Assembly (NCBI GenBank): GCA_025618425.1 | Contig: CM046842.1 | Span: 30,566,581 to 30,630,580 of the forward strand | Direction: 5' to 3' | Length of the DNA: 64,000 bases | Origin: Heliocidaris tuberculata | Taxonomy: Eukaryota; Echinodermata; Echinoidea; Camarodonta; Echinometridae | In this document: in pieces, positions 55,278-64,000 of the stretch | Numbering within the stretch: position 1 is the first letter of the stretch | How the letters are laid out: each line of letters begins with the position of its first letter | Program-made: the position numbers and the translations under genes | Notes under the pieces: generated by a model | Databases searched by the model: none | Told to the model about the DNA's origin: nothing | Seen by the model: only the letters and a program-made list of their open reading frames with translations

Positions 55278-55679
55278 AATTCTCCGTATCGCATGCGGCG
55301 CTCTAATTTTTGGGCATGTGATTGCTGGCAACTGAGCTCCCGGGTCCGGCCGGAGCGTCATTGACAATGTGTTAGAAGACGTGGTCAGCCTAGCAAAAAC
55401 TCCCTTTTGTTCCTAATCTAGCAAATAATCGTGATTTTATATAGTTGATATTTAAATGGGATTCTTCTGTGAAGCCACCCAATGTGGGATGTTGAGCGGA
55501 CGATGCAAAACGTGTTTTCAGCAGAACAATCAAGCACGAAAAAAAGCAAGGAAATATCAGTGTATGCTCGCTATAGCTATAGACTAGAACCGGAAATATA
55601 TGTGCCAACATCGTTGTCCCCGATATCGGCATCGGGAGCTGATATCGGCTGATATCAGCTATATGCGATAGGGAGAATT
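55278..55679. mobile_element. MITE with AATTCTCC(G/C)TATCGCAT termini, copy 2
   Basis: Same ends and interior as 24451-24804, but with about 70 extra bases after CCCGGGTCCGG (GAGCGTCATTGACAATG ...). A longer version of the same family. Confidence 0.9.
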
Positions 55680-55689
55680 GTTTAAGTGT

Positions 55690-56325
55690 TACATCCAAGG
55701 AATTCCAATAAACAGGACCAGTAAATATCACGGTTCTTTTTTCTAAGTATGGTTCTCAGTCTACAGTCTGACGGGTAGGATAATTGTGCAGTTGCTGATT
55801 TTTTTGAAATAGGGATGTAATCGCATTAGGAAGGCCATTTGAATTTAGCTGAAACATGAAACAGCCTAAAATGAAATTGAAATGAAATGAAATTTTGTTA
55901 TCTAAAAATAAACGATTAGTGTGGCTTAAGCTATCAGTATGACAGATTATTCACATATAGAATGTTATGTTTATCTAAGAAATCCATATCATAAATCATA
56001 ATTTATCTAGTATATTCTGATGACGAAATGACATTTTCACTATACCAAAGTGTTGTTTTTGCTCGCTCGCCTCGTTCACTCGAAAGATCTAAAAAAAAGT
56101 GGAAAGTTGGTTTTTACTCAAGGTGTAATGCTAATTATTGTGTTCGGTCTGGTGTCGGTCTGTTGTCGGTTTCATTGGTAGGCCTATGACTGACAATAAA
56201 TAGTTAAGGATTCAACTCCTGACATAATACTATTTCAAAAAGATTTCAAAATGTCATATTTTTCTTCCTTTGCAGGGTAAAGCAATTTTTTTTTTTATAG
56301 AGAGAAAGTTTAGTTCTAGTCATGC
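55690..56325. other. AT-rich intergenic sequence, no gene seen
   Basis: No recognised repeat or coding feature apart from short homopolymers. Confidence 0.45.
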
Positions 56326-56330
56326 GATTA

Positions 56331-56700
56331 CAATCATTATGGAAGAAACTATCTCAAAGCAATTGTTGTATACTTTGAGTTTTTGGAATCATCAGAGTGA
56401 TGAGAAATTGACCCAATCTTGATGAAACGCACATGCACTGCACACAGAAATTGGTTCATGGGACTGCATACAGACGTAGCATGGATGTTCGGCCTGAACA
56501 CTTCAGTTATTTCTTGTCATATTTTGAATACGAAGGCATTTTAAGAGCAATCCTTTTTAGGGGACATTTCTACTGTGATGTTGTTCCAAACTGACATAAA
56601 AGAAATGAGAAAGCCCACAAATTATTTCACACCTTTTTCCAGAACTCAACTTTCCCATTACACCCATTGAATACTGAATTCTCTGATTCCCCATAGGGTC
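56331..56700 (+). repeat. Dispersed repeat copy (family at 10.1, 34.7 and 46.4 kb)
   Basis: GTATACTTTGAGTTTTTGGAATCATC ... CATATTTTGAATACGAAGGCATT ... GAGCAATCCTTTTTAGGGG ... CCAGAACTCAAC in the common order. Confidence 0.7.
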
Positions 56701-56949
56701 AATACAGGAGCCATCCAGTTCCCGCAGGCAATAGGTTAAGTTTTGAAATTGAACATACGAATCTCTTGGAAGTGATCTTATACTCATTGGAATAAAGTGA
56801 AATAACAAGGCTCTCGATAGGGGAGGGGAGAGTGGTTGGAGCAAGTCGTATTTTTCCACTCCGTCCTTTCCCATCTTCCCCCTTTTGTTTTCTCTTTGTC
56901 TTTTTTTCGCAATTCCATGGACGGGGACTTGCTCCCGTAATCCCCGCAG

Positions 56950-57540
56950 CTACGTCACTGATTTGGACTAGAAAAGGTATGAATAAATTTTACGCAAGTT
57001 TTACTTAACTCTTACTGTGCCAAGGGGTTTAGCTCTCTTCAAAATTTTACCAAAATGTTGTCAATGCTTACTTTTTAATGTCTGCACTTCATAAATCATC
57101 TATTATTTCACGAAATATTGTGCACAAAACTTGTAGAAAATTTATTTTCTTATGATACCAAACAATATTACTTTACCCAACTTTATGCATAAGAATTATT
57201 GAAAATTACATTTGAGTTTCTGTTTTGTCCATTATTTTTTGGTTTCTCATTTGTTTATTATTGTTTAATGTTGAAATAAGGTAATATCCTTTTTAAAATC
57301 TGCAAATTTTCTCTAAAAAATTTCAGTGGTAGCATATAATCATAATCATATATTTAGATTGCTTGATTTATGTTCAAAATTTTGATATACATTGACCACC
57401 ATATACCTTTCCTGTGGTCGAGCAATTGGTAAATGAAAATAACAAGTCTATCTGTCACATATATGTGACATCGGCACTGAAAGAGTTAAAATTACTGGCA
57501 TATCCAGGGATGGATAGACAGGGTACCAAAATTCCCCTAG
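56950..57540. other. AT-rich intergenic sequence, no gene seen
   Basis: No exon or repeat family recognised. Confidence 0.45.
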
Positions 57541-57763
57541 AGGCTAGTTAGCGGGGGTAGGGGGGGGGGGGTGAAATGTACCTTTCCTGTTTTGCCTTGC
57601 CTATATACCTACTTTATGTTTACGTTTTATTTTGTTTCGTGTTTTTTCTGTTATGTTGTTTTTGTTTTAGTTTTGGCTTTCAAAACATGTTTCAAACCCG
57701 TGGCGGGGGGGGGGGGGGGCGTACACCGATTTCACGTTCACCCTTTGCTGTTTAAGCAACTAG

Positions 57764-57900
57764 GTGCCGTGGTCCAGTGGTTTAAGGCGCTTGACTGGAG
57801 ATGCGAAGATCGGGCGTTCGATCCCCGGCACGGCACTTATGCCCTTGAGCAAGGCATTTCATCTCCATTGCTCTTTTATCGTATATCAAATAAATGAAGT
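57764..57900 (+). mobile_element. tRNA-headed SINE
   Basis: The head GTGCCGTGGTCCAGTGGTTTAAGGCGC ... GCGTTCGATCCCCGGCACGGCAC has a paired acceptor stem plus A- and B-box-like motifs, but the anticodon and T stems are imperfect. A body with GCCCTTGAGCAAGGCATTTC, a motif common in animal SINE bodies, ends near AAATAAATGAAGT. Confidence 0.7.
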
Positions 57901-58259
57901 TCTATAGGCATATTGATACCAGCGTGTGCATGTGTGTTATTTAAAAAAAAAAAGAAAAAAAAAATAGATATCACCTAGGCACTGTAAGGCCATCACACAC
58001 CATCATGCTCTCACACACGCACACATGTTCAGTAGATCATGACTACGCTATTTGCTGGAGTTTTCCATCTTCATTTGCTTAGTTCTCTGCTGTTATACAT
58101 TATTCTTTCAAAGTAGCTTGCCACATTTCCCTTTCCTCATTATCATAATTTTTGTTCATAAATCCTAATGGATCATGTGATACTGGTATTTGTAGCTTCT
58201 TCAAGAGTTCAATCAGTAGCGAATGGTAAAAAAAAAAAAATAATAAAATGAGAGAAGAG

Positions 58260-58296
58260 GGTAGGAAAGGGAGAGAGATTGAGAAAGATTGAGAGA

Positions 58297-58327
<31 letters not shown>

Positions 58328-58400
58328 TGAGAGAGAGAGATGAGAGAGAGAGAGAGAGGGGGGGGGGGAGAGAAAGATGGAGAAGGGGGGGGGGGGAGAC
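58260..58400. repeat. (GA)n microsatellite with G runs
   Basis: GAGAGA-rich sequence at 58264-58358 and two G runs at 58359 and 58385. The frames on both strands are artefacts. Confidence 0.95.
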
Positions 58401-58734
58401 AACGTAAAAAGAAGATGATACAATCCCCTCAAACACCCTGCCCTCGCTCGTTAACCGTGTTTTTCTCATATAAGACCGATGCCCTCCTCACTGCTCAAGA
58501 TCCACCCCTCCAAGCACCCACTCTATGCCACTGAGCTCAAAACCATTGATAAAAATAATTTGTACTCATAAGAGTTGTGACTGATTCAAATCGATCGCAA
58601 CTTAAAATCAATCGCAACCGTGTACTTAAGAGATAAGATTAATTCTAAGTTGCGATCGAGATGAATCAATCGCAACAACTTTTTAAAAGACGGAGCCCAC
58701 CCTTAATCTAAGAATGAGATGTTAGGTAAACCAA

Positions 58735-59016
58735 CAATGGCGGACTAAGGGGGGGGGGGGGGGCTTCCAGCCCATTCCCCTATTTTGAAAGGAAAGGGTA
58801 CATTGTGCCCCCCTTTCGTAGTGATAACCTTTTTTAACAAAAACTATTTTTTATTTTATATTTTTGTTGTTGCTTGTCAGATAATTTGGAAAGACATAGA
58901 GACACACAAAATAATGTGCGATAACCCTTTTGGGGGGGGGGGGGGGTTGTCAGAAGATTTTCTGAAATTTGTACCCCCCCCCCCCCCCCTTTTACAAAAT
59001 CCCGGATCCGCCCCTG
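58735..59016. mobile_element. hAT-like MITE with poly-G and poly-C
   Basis: Ends CAATGGCGGACTAAGGGG and CCCGGATCCGCCCCTG. The 8-bp flanks TAAACCAA (58727-58734) and TAAACAAA (59017-59024) differ at one base. The interior has TGCTTGTCAGATAATTTGG. Confidence 0.82.
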
Positions 59017-59478
59017 TAAACAAACAACTACTGACATGAACCATCGTTCCTGTCTAGGAGAGTTTTCTTTTTTTTATTTTTCAAAATATATCTGCAACGA
59101 GTCTTAAATGCATTTGTCTGAGTGCTAATAACAAACAACAGAAAAAAAAAGCAAATCAAAATAAAACGTGAAAATTTAATTTTTTTGATATAGGTCAGTG
59201 AAACTGTTTACGTGAACGTAATACAATTTATCGACGAAAAGGCCTACCAAAATGTTAAATTAAATTTGAGCGAGAAGCATAATCTGCTTTGATTACAATA
59301 CAGACGATTTTGAATCATAAGCTAGCATGTAACATGATGATAATCCTAAATGATATATGCTCCATTATAATTGGTATTCTAAAATCGTATATCTTAACAT
59401 TTTTCACAATATGTAATACATCAATTTAGTTAAATCCAAACGACACCTTGACAGAATATGTTGCATAAATATCTCTTT

Positions 59479-59650
59479 ACTCTCTAAAAATTGAGTGATT
59501 ACTGAAGTAACTCCCCAGGTGAGTAAATTCAATCTTCTTTTTAGAGAGTACTCGATATTCACTCAATATTCACTCCTGTAGTGATCACTGACGTGACTCC
59601 CGGGGGAGTGAAAATAGAATGAATATTCACTCTTTTGTTAGAGAGTATTC
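59479..59650. mobile_element. MITE with ACTCTCTAAAAA/TTAGAGAGT ends
   Basis: ACTCTCTAAAAATTGAGTGATTACTGAAGTAACTCCCC near the left is inverted as GACTCCCGGGGGAGTG ... ATTCACTCTTTTGTTAGAGAGT at the right. A decayed relative is at 60925-61010 (ACTGACGTCATTTCCCGGGGAAGTG). Confidence 0.65.
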
Positions 59651-60200
59651 CTAGCACCTGCCTATATTTGTTCTTTAAAGTTCCTACACATACCCGACAA
59701 ACCTCAATACTAGTACATGTAATATACAAAGATTTACAATAATTAAACAGGATTTCCATTGCTTGAAAGACTCTTGGTATTACTCCAGCTAAATCCGTCT
59801 TAAAAGAGCACAAACAGGTGAATAATTCTTATTCGTAATTTTTCTTTTTGCCGATTATCTAATCTGGTTAAACCGTATAACATGACAACGTACCTGTAAC
59901 TTTTTAAATATTTACATGAGAATTCCTATCTTTATACTGTTAAAAGTTAAAAGAGTTTCCTTTCAAAATTGCGATACTGAACATTCCCACAGTAACCCCA
60001 GTTATGGTTATGTAGAGTGATAAAAAAACTTGCGCCCTATCGTTCTCTTGAGCAATCTTCTCCTATACTTCGATCTGTTGACAAAAAATACGTGTAAGTT
60101 CATGATAAAATGAATTCCATACAGTGTAAAGCTTCTGATTCTTTTTTTTTAGCCCTCTAAAAAAGTGAAGATGACTAGTACTGTGTTAAAACGTAATTAT
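59650..60200. other. AT-rich intergenic sequence, no gene seen
   Basis: No feature recognised. Confidence 0.45.
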
Positions 60201-60235
60201 TAAAATGAAGACGTTGTCCGTCACATGTTTTGTTT

Positions 60236-60560
60236 TTCCCGACCCCATACCCCTCCCCTTCACCATACCCCTCTCCTTTCCCATACCCTCTTATACATGC
60301 CCCTTCGCTTGCCAATGGCACTCCCCTTTCACATACCCCATCCTCTTATCCATGCTCCTCCCCTTCCCAAAGCCCCACCCCTGCCCCATGTCCCTTACCT
60401 TTCCCATGCCCCTCCCCTTCTCTTCACCATGCTTCCTCTCCTTCCCCATACCCCCCTCTTACACATGCCCCTAACCTTCTTCCATATACCACCCCTTACC
60501 CGTATCCCTCCCTTTCCCCATGCCTCTCCCCTTCCTCACGCCCCTCGCATCCCAATGCCC
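60236..60560. repeat. C/T-rich degenerate satellite (CCCCTCCCCTTTCCCATA-type)
   Basis: Imperfect units such as CCCATACCCCTCCCCTTC and CCCATGCCCCTCCCC over 320 bp, strongly C-rich on the plus strand. The P/S/H-rich frames are artefacts. Confidence 0.85.
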
Positions 60561-60692
60561 CATCTTCCCAACGATCAGAGATCGCATCGTTCTAAGCACA
60601 TGTGATGAGACCCGCCTTTCAATGGTTACAAGCAATACCGATGCATAAAGCTGCAGACAGTAATCTCGAGTCCTGTTGGTGTTAACGACCTT

Positions 60693-63202
60693 TTACTTGT
60701 ACAGAACGGCTGGACGACTGTTGTAAGTATCATAAGGCGATTCCCGATGTGCGATCTGTAAGAAAACAGAAAATGATTATTTCATTAGATTTGCTTTTGT
60801 GTGTGTCATGCAGAACAAGTTCAACTCCATGATGAAATGTGACTACTTATATCCTATACTTAACAAAGAGTACTCAAACAAACAAACAAAACAAAACAAA
60901 AAAAAAAAAAAAAAAAAAATCGAATGAACACTGACGTCATTTCCCGGGGAAGTGAAAAAGGTAATATATAGAGAAAATTCACTTTTCTATGAAGAGAGAT
61001 AGTAACTATGATAAAACCATCACTCTGTTATAAAACCATTAGTTAAACTCGATTTGATTTTGTACGTATAGAGAATATTTTCTTGACTATCTTGCCATGA
61101 TAAACATAAATAAATTCTAGCTCCAATGAATGGTGACAGACTAGAGAATGGAAATTAACCTTCACAGAAAATTGGCTTCAGGTTTCACCTTTTTTGTCCA
61201 TTCAGTTCCGGGGCCCCCTCCCCGTAGCCACGCCAAGGCACACTGACGCTCATCTATTACATTAATCTAGCGTGAATCCTACCATTAAAACAAATAATAT
61301 TCCGTTCTTGTAAAGCGCATATCACATTATGATATAACGTCTTTATGCACTTCTAAATGGCTTTGGATATCATTACCTGGCTTTAGTTCCGGTACCCGTA
61401 GCGCGCAGTGCATTCAAGGAATAATCCTAACAGGTACCATTTTACTACACCAGGGCCGAGTGTGGCAAATGTAAATTAATGTCTTGCCAATAAACGTTAG
61501 TGCAGCGGAATGGATTCGAACCCTGTATCTTGTGGTTCACAGTCAGGGGACTTATCCACTAGACCCCAACACATCTACAATGTAACGTAAGACGATACTC
61601 TAACGTGAATACCATCCCAGAAGAATGACCACGACTTACGTCTGGAGGCGGGATTCCCATGGGTCCCCCAAATCCGATGAACCCGTTGATACAGCAGTCG
61701 ACGAACATCGCCATGAGTGCGAAGATGAAGATCAAGCAGCACGCCACGATGATGGTGGAATAGAGACCGACGACTGCCTGCTGAGTGGTGTTCTCAATCA
61801 GGGCTGGCTCTAGGTATCTCCCATATAGCGCCCAGGAGAGTAGACCCATGCATATGGCTGATATCGCAAGGGCCAGAAAGTTTGCCAGAAATACCGTCAT
61901 GGAAAACTGTTGGAAGAAAGTCGGTGATAATAAAAGATAGAATAATGATGATAGTAATAATCATATACAGAAATGACGATGATAATATTGATGATAATAA
62001 TAATAGTATTATTATCAATAATAGTAATATCTATGATAACAACAATAATAATGAAATATTGAAATATTAATAGAATAATGACAACAACAACAATAATAAT
62101 AATAATAATATTATTATTATTTATATTAGTTATAATGATAATAATAGTAATAATACTGATAATAATAACAATAACAACAATACTAAAAATGATAATAAAA
62201 ACAAAATAATAAAAATAATCAATGAAGATAATAATAGTAATAATGATAATAACAGTAATGATAACACTATGTTTTTTAGCCAAGATAGCAACATCAGTAT
62301 TGATACTGTTTTCCCTGAGGGCCTGGCAGTGAAACTGCTACCCCAGCTGATTTAGCCCAGTCACCAGGCTTTCAGGCATTGAAGGAATTTCTTCATACCA
62401 GGGGAGCGTTTCATCAAGCATTTTGTCAGTGATTTTTACCGACAAATTTGCAGTCAGCCAATTAGATGCAAGGATTTCAGTAGCTTATAACAGTTGTCGG
62501 ATAAAAATCACTGACAAAACGCTTGATGAAACACTCCCCAGGTAACCAATTTTACTTCACCTGGGTGGAGAGCGGCAAAGTGGCGGGGGGGGGGGGGGGG
62601 GAAGTGCACTCAAAGTTATCTGCCGTAAGGGCTATGCGGACTCTGTTTACACACATTTTGGATAGGATGTCCAACGTATTCATGGATGTACCCAGTGTCC
62701 CACATGGCTGCATGTGTAGCAGTATTTGGGATAGAATGTTCAGATTACGCAATATCTCATCGGCATGTTACACACTTTGGATAGAGTAGAGTACCCCATA
62801 TGACTATTTACACACAATGCATACAGATCTTCAGAGTATCCCCACTATGGCAATAAACTCACACTTTCGTTAGGTTGTTCAGAGTTCCCACATGAGTATT
62901 CATATAGGCTAAGCTGTTAAACTGAAAACAAAAATTAGCTATGAGAAATTTTCAAGACTAGTAGAAGAGTCACACATATTCATTATTTTTTTTCTTCAAA
63001 ATTTTCAACAACTGATTGATTTTAAAATTATTTAAATCCTAGAACAGTGTGAGTGTTGTGTGTGTGGGGGGGGGGGGGAGGGGGATATATATGACCTCCA
63101 TCCCCGAGATTTCACGCCCGTGATTACACAACTCACCGGTAGTTCGTAGTATGATCGCCCTGGTTTCTTCTGTTTGTCAAACGCTTCTACGATGTTCGCC
63201 AT
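60693..63202 (-). CDS. Two-pass small membrane protein, four exons, family unrecognised
   Basis: Exons in transcript order: 63137-63202 (22 codons from ATG), 62865-62921 (19), 61640-61906 (89) and 60693-60755 (20 plus stop). All have AG/GT borders and join in phase 0, giving 150 residues. The start is MANIVEAFDKQKKPGRSYYE. TM1 lies at about 44-68 and TM2 at about 86-110, with a short polar loop between. Cysteines sit at 60, 97-98 and 112-113. A glycine/proline-rich stretch (GFGGPMGIPPPD) leads to a tyrosine-bearing tail ending YNSRPAVLYK. Both ends are predicted on the same side. The donor of exon 2 (GTGTGA) is weak. Introns contain an AAT-rich microsatellite, a MITE and a SINE. I do not recognise the family. 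Confidence 0.75.
61420..61568 (-). mobile_element. tRNA-His-like SINE in the membrane-protein gene
   Basis: On the minus strand the head reads GGGGTCTAGTGGATAAGTCC ... CTGTGAA loop (GUG) ... GGGTTCGAATCC, then GCGCTGCAC-like sequence and a body TTGGCAAGACATTAATTTACATTTGCCACAC. The body motif CTGGGTCGAGAGTGGCAAATGTAGATTAA also occurs at 32705, 35848 and 62560, so body fragments are dispersed. Confidence 0.65.
61925..62280. repeat. Degenerate (AAT/GAT)n microsatellite in an intron
   Basis: Imperfect AATAATGATAAT triplets over about 350 bp within intron 2 of the membrane-protein gene. Confidence 0.95.
62401..62539 (-). mobile_element. Palindromic MITE, TGATTGGCTG-type core with GGGGAGCGTTTCATCAAGC ends
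   Basis: Ends GGGGAGCGTTTCATCAAGCATTTTGTCAGTG and complement. The core, in reverse, is CAGCCAATTAGATGCAAGGATTTCAGTAGCTTATAACAG. A third end-variant of the family. Confidence 0.88.
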
Positions 63203-63296
63203 TCCGCACAAAATAATCTAAGATATTAAGAGAGAGTGAGGGAGAGAAAAAAATACCGTAAAGAGATACATGTAAGTATAGTCAAGTATAGTCAAG

Positions 63297-63452
63297 GATT
63301 GTATTTCCGAACAGATTGTATTACCGAACGTGTACAGTTAAGCGCCTAAATTGGGTTTTCATACGCGTGGGATTACGCGTATGAAAACCACACTATTGAA
63401 ACAAAGGTTGTGTCCTTTTTCCCCATAGGTTTCACACGTTCGGAAATACAGT
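63297..63452. mobile_element. Inverted-ended element with GTATTTCCGAAC termini
   Basis: GTATTTCCGAACAGATTG at the left and CACACGTTCGGAAATACAG at the right. A strong internal palindrome, TTTTCATACGCGTGGGATTACGCGTATGAAAA, lies at 63356-63388. Confidence 0.75.
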
Positions 63453-63714
63453 ACCTTTTTCAAGGGACCAAAACGCCGCGTCGTTGGGAAGGGGCTCACT
63501 CGGAAGGGAATATCGTATTAAATCTACGTTGTCTTTTTAAAATTTCATCAACTTCTTTTTCTGTAGGACTTTGAGCATTCATTATGTAAGTTTGACAGAT
63601 ATTCGTTTCATATTTTATTTGCTATCGTTGATTTTCTGAAAAGTGTTCGGACACTGGATCCACCACCATAGTAATACTTAGGTAAAGACACGAAATGGAA
63701 AGAACAGAAACAGG

Positions 63715-63805
63715 AAGAAAGAAAGGGAGAGAGAGAGAGAGGGTGAGAAAGAGAGAAAGAGAGACAAAGAGAAAGAGAAAGAGACGGACATGCATACAGA
63801 GTGAA

Positions 63806-63840
<35 letters not shown>
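63715..63840. repeat. (GA)n microsatellites
   Basis: GA-rich tracts at 63725-63790 and 63807-63840. Confidence 0.95.
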
Positions 63841-63842
<2 letters not shown>

Positions 63843-63844
63843 CA

Positions 63845-64000
63845 GTTCTTAATTACAATTTGCGCATGTGCAGATAAAGGTAATTTGTACCGAGTATAAT
63901 TGACCTTTGTACGCTTTCATAGTGTGCGCACCATGCATGATGCGCGCTCCAGTATGATTTTACATGTTAAAAAAAGTTGCGCATCCACCAAAATAGACGG
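63845..64000. mobile_element. Partial MITE (family at 22053 and 40485), cut by the window edge
   Basis: AATTTGCGCATGTGCAGATAAAGGTAATTTGTACCGAG ... ATTGACCTTTGTACGC matches 40500-40560. The right end lies outside the window. Confidence 0.8.

Noticed and set aside
56557..56874. 105-codon minus-strand ORF
   Set aside because: Half of it lies in a dispersed non-coding repeat also seen at 10.1, 34.7 and 46.4 kb. No family resemblance.
57764..57836. A functional tRNA gene
   Set aside because: The anticodon and T stems do not pair well, and the sequence continues into a SINE body.
60205..60605. Three overlapping proline/serine-rich ORFs
   Set aside because: Products of the C-rich satellite in three frames.

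Overview
This is a repeat-rich, AT-rich metazoan nuclear window. The spliced genes have GT-AG introns, and microsatellites, non-LTR remnants, tRNA-headed SINEs and many short inverted-repeat DNA transposons fill the rest. The near-canonical V-ATPase subunit C, the integrase-core transposon remnant and the repeat style suggest a marine deuterostome, most likely an echinoderm and probably a sea urchin. That assignment is inference; no species was identified.

Layout. 1-5 kb: a decayed transposon bounded by inverted 21-bp palindromic minisatellite arrays. It carries two ends of an integrase-type transposase ORF, a LINE tail and an inverted pair of tRNA-Arg-containing repeats. 5-11 kb: microsatellites and MITEs only. 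11.2-21.9 kb (+): a complete 11-exon gene for V-ATPase subunit C (382 codons plus stop). Its last two exons have undergone repeated partial tandem duplication, leaving four decayed copies of the start of exon 10 and two extra copies of the terminal exon. 22-32 kb: nested MITEs, LINE and SINE pieces. 32.1-33.1 kb: two small divergent candidate genes for membrane or secreted peptides. 33-42 kb: repeats, including a 390-bp palindrome, a telomere-motif element with a 9-bp target-site duplication and a LINE C-terminal fragment. 42.4-43.6 kb (-): an intronless Golgi carbohydrate sulfotransferase. 47.6 kb: a SINE-like element with a 7SL/SRP-Alu-like head. 49.3-50.3 kb (-) and 53.4-54.5 kb (+): a divergent pair of intronless rhodopsin-like GPCR paralogues. 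One is intact and the other carries a one-base frameshift before TM6. 60.7-63.2 kb (-): a four-exon gene for an unrecognised 150-aa two-pass membrane protein.

The genes show no common pathway; this is ordinary animal gene spacing. The most unusual content is structural: the minisatellite-ended transposon whose two arrays share the same variant order, the repeated exon duplications at the 3' end of the V-ATPase gene, the 7SL-like SINE, a family of short 8-bp-TSD elements with long poly-G runs, and palindromic MITEs whose ends differ around a shared core.
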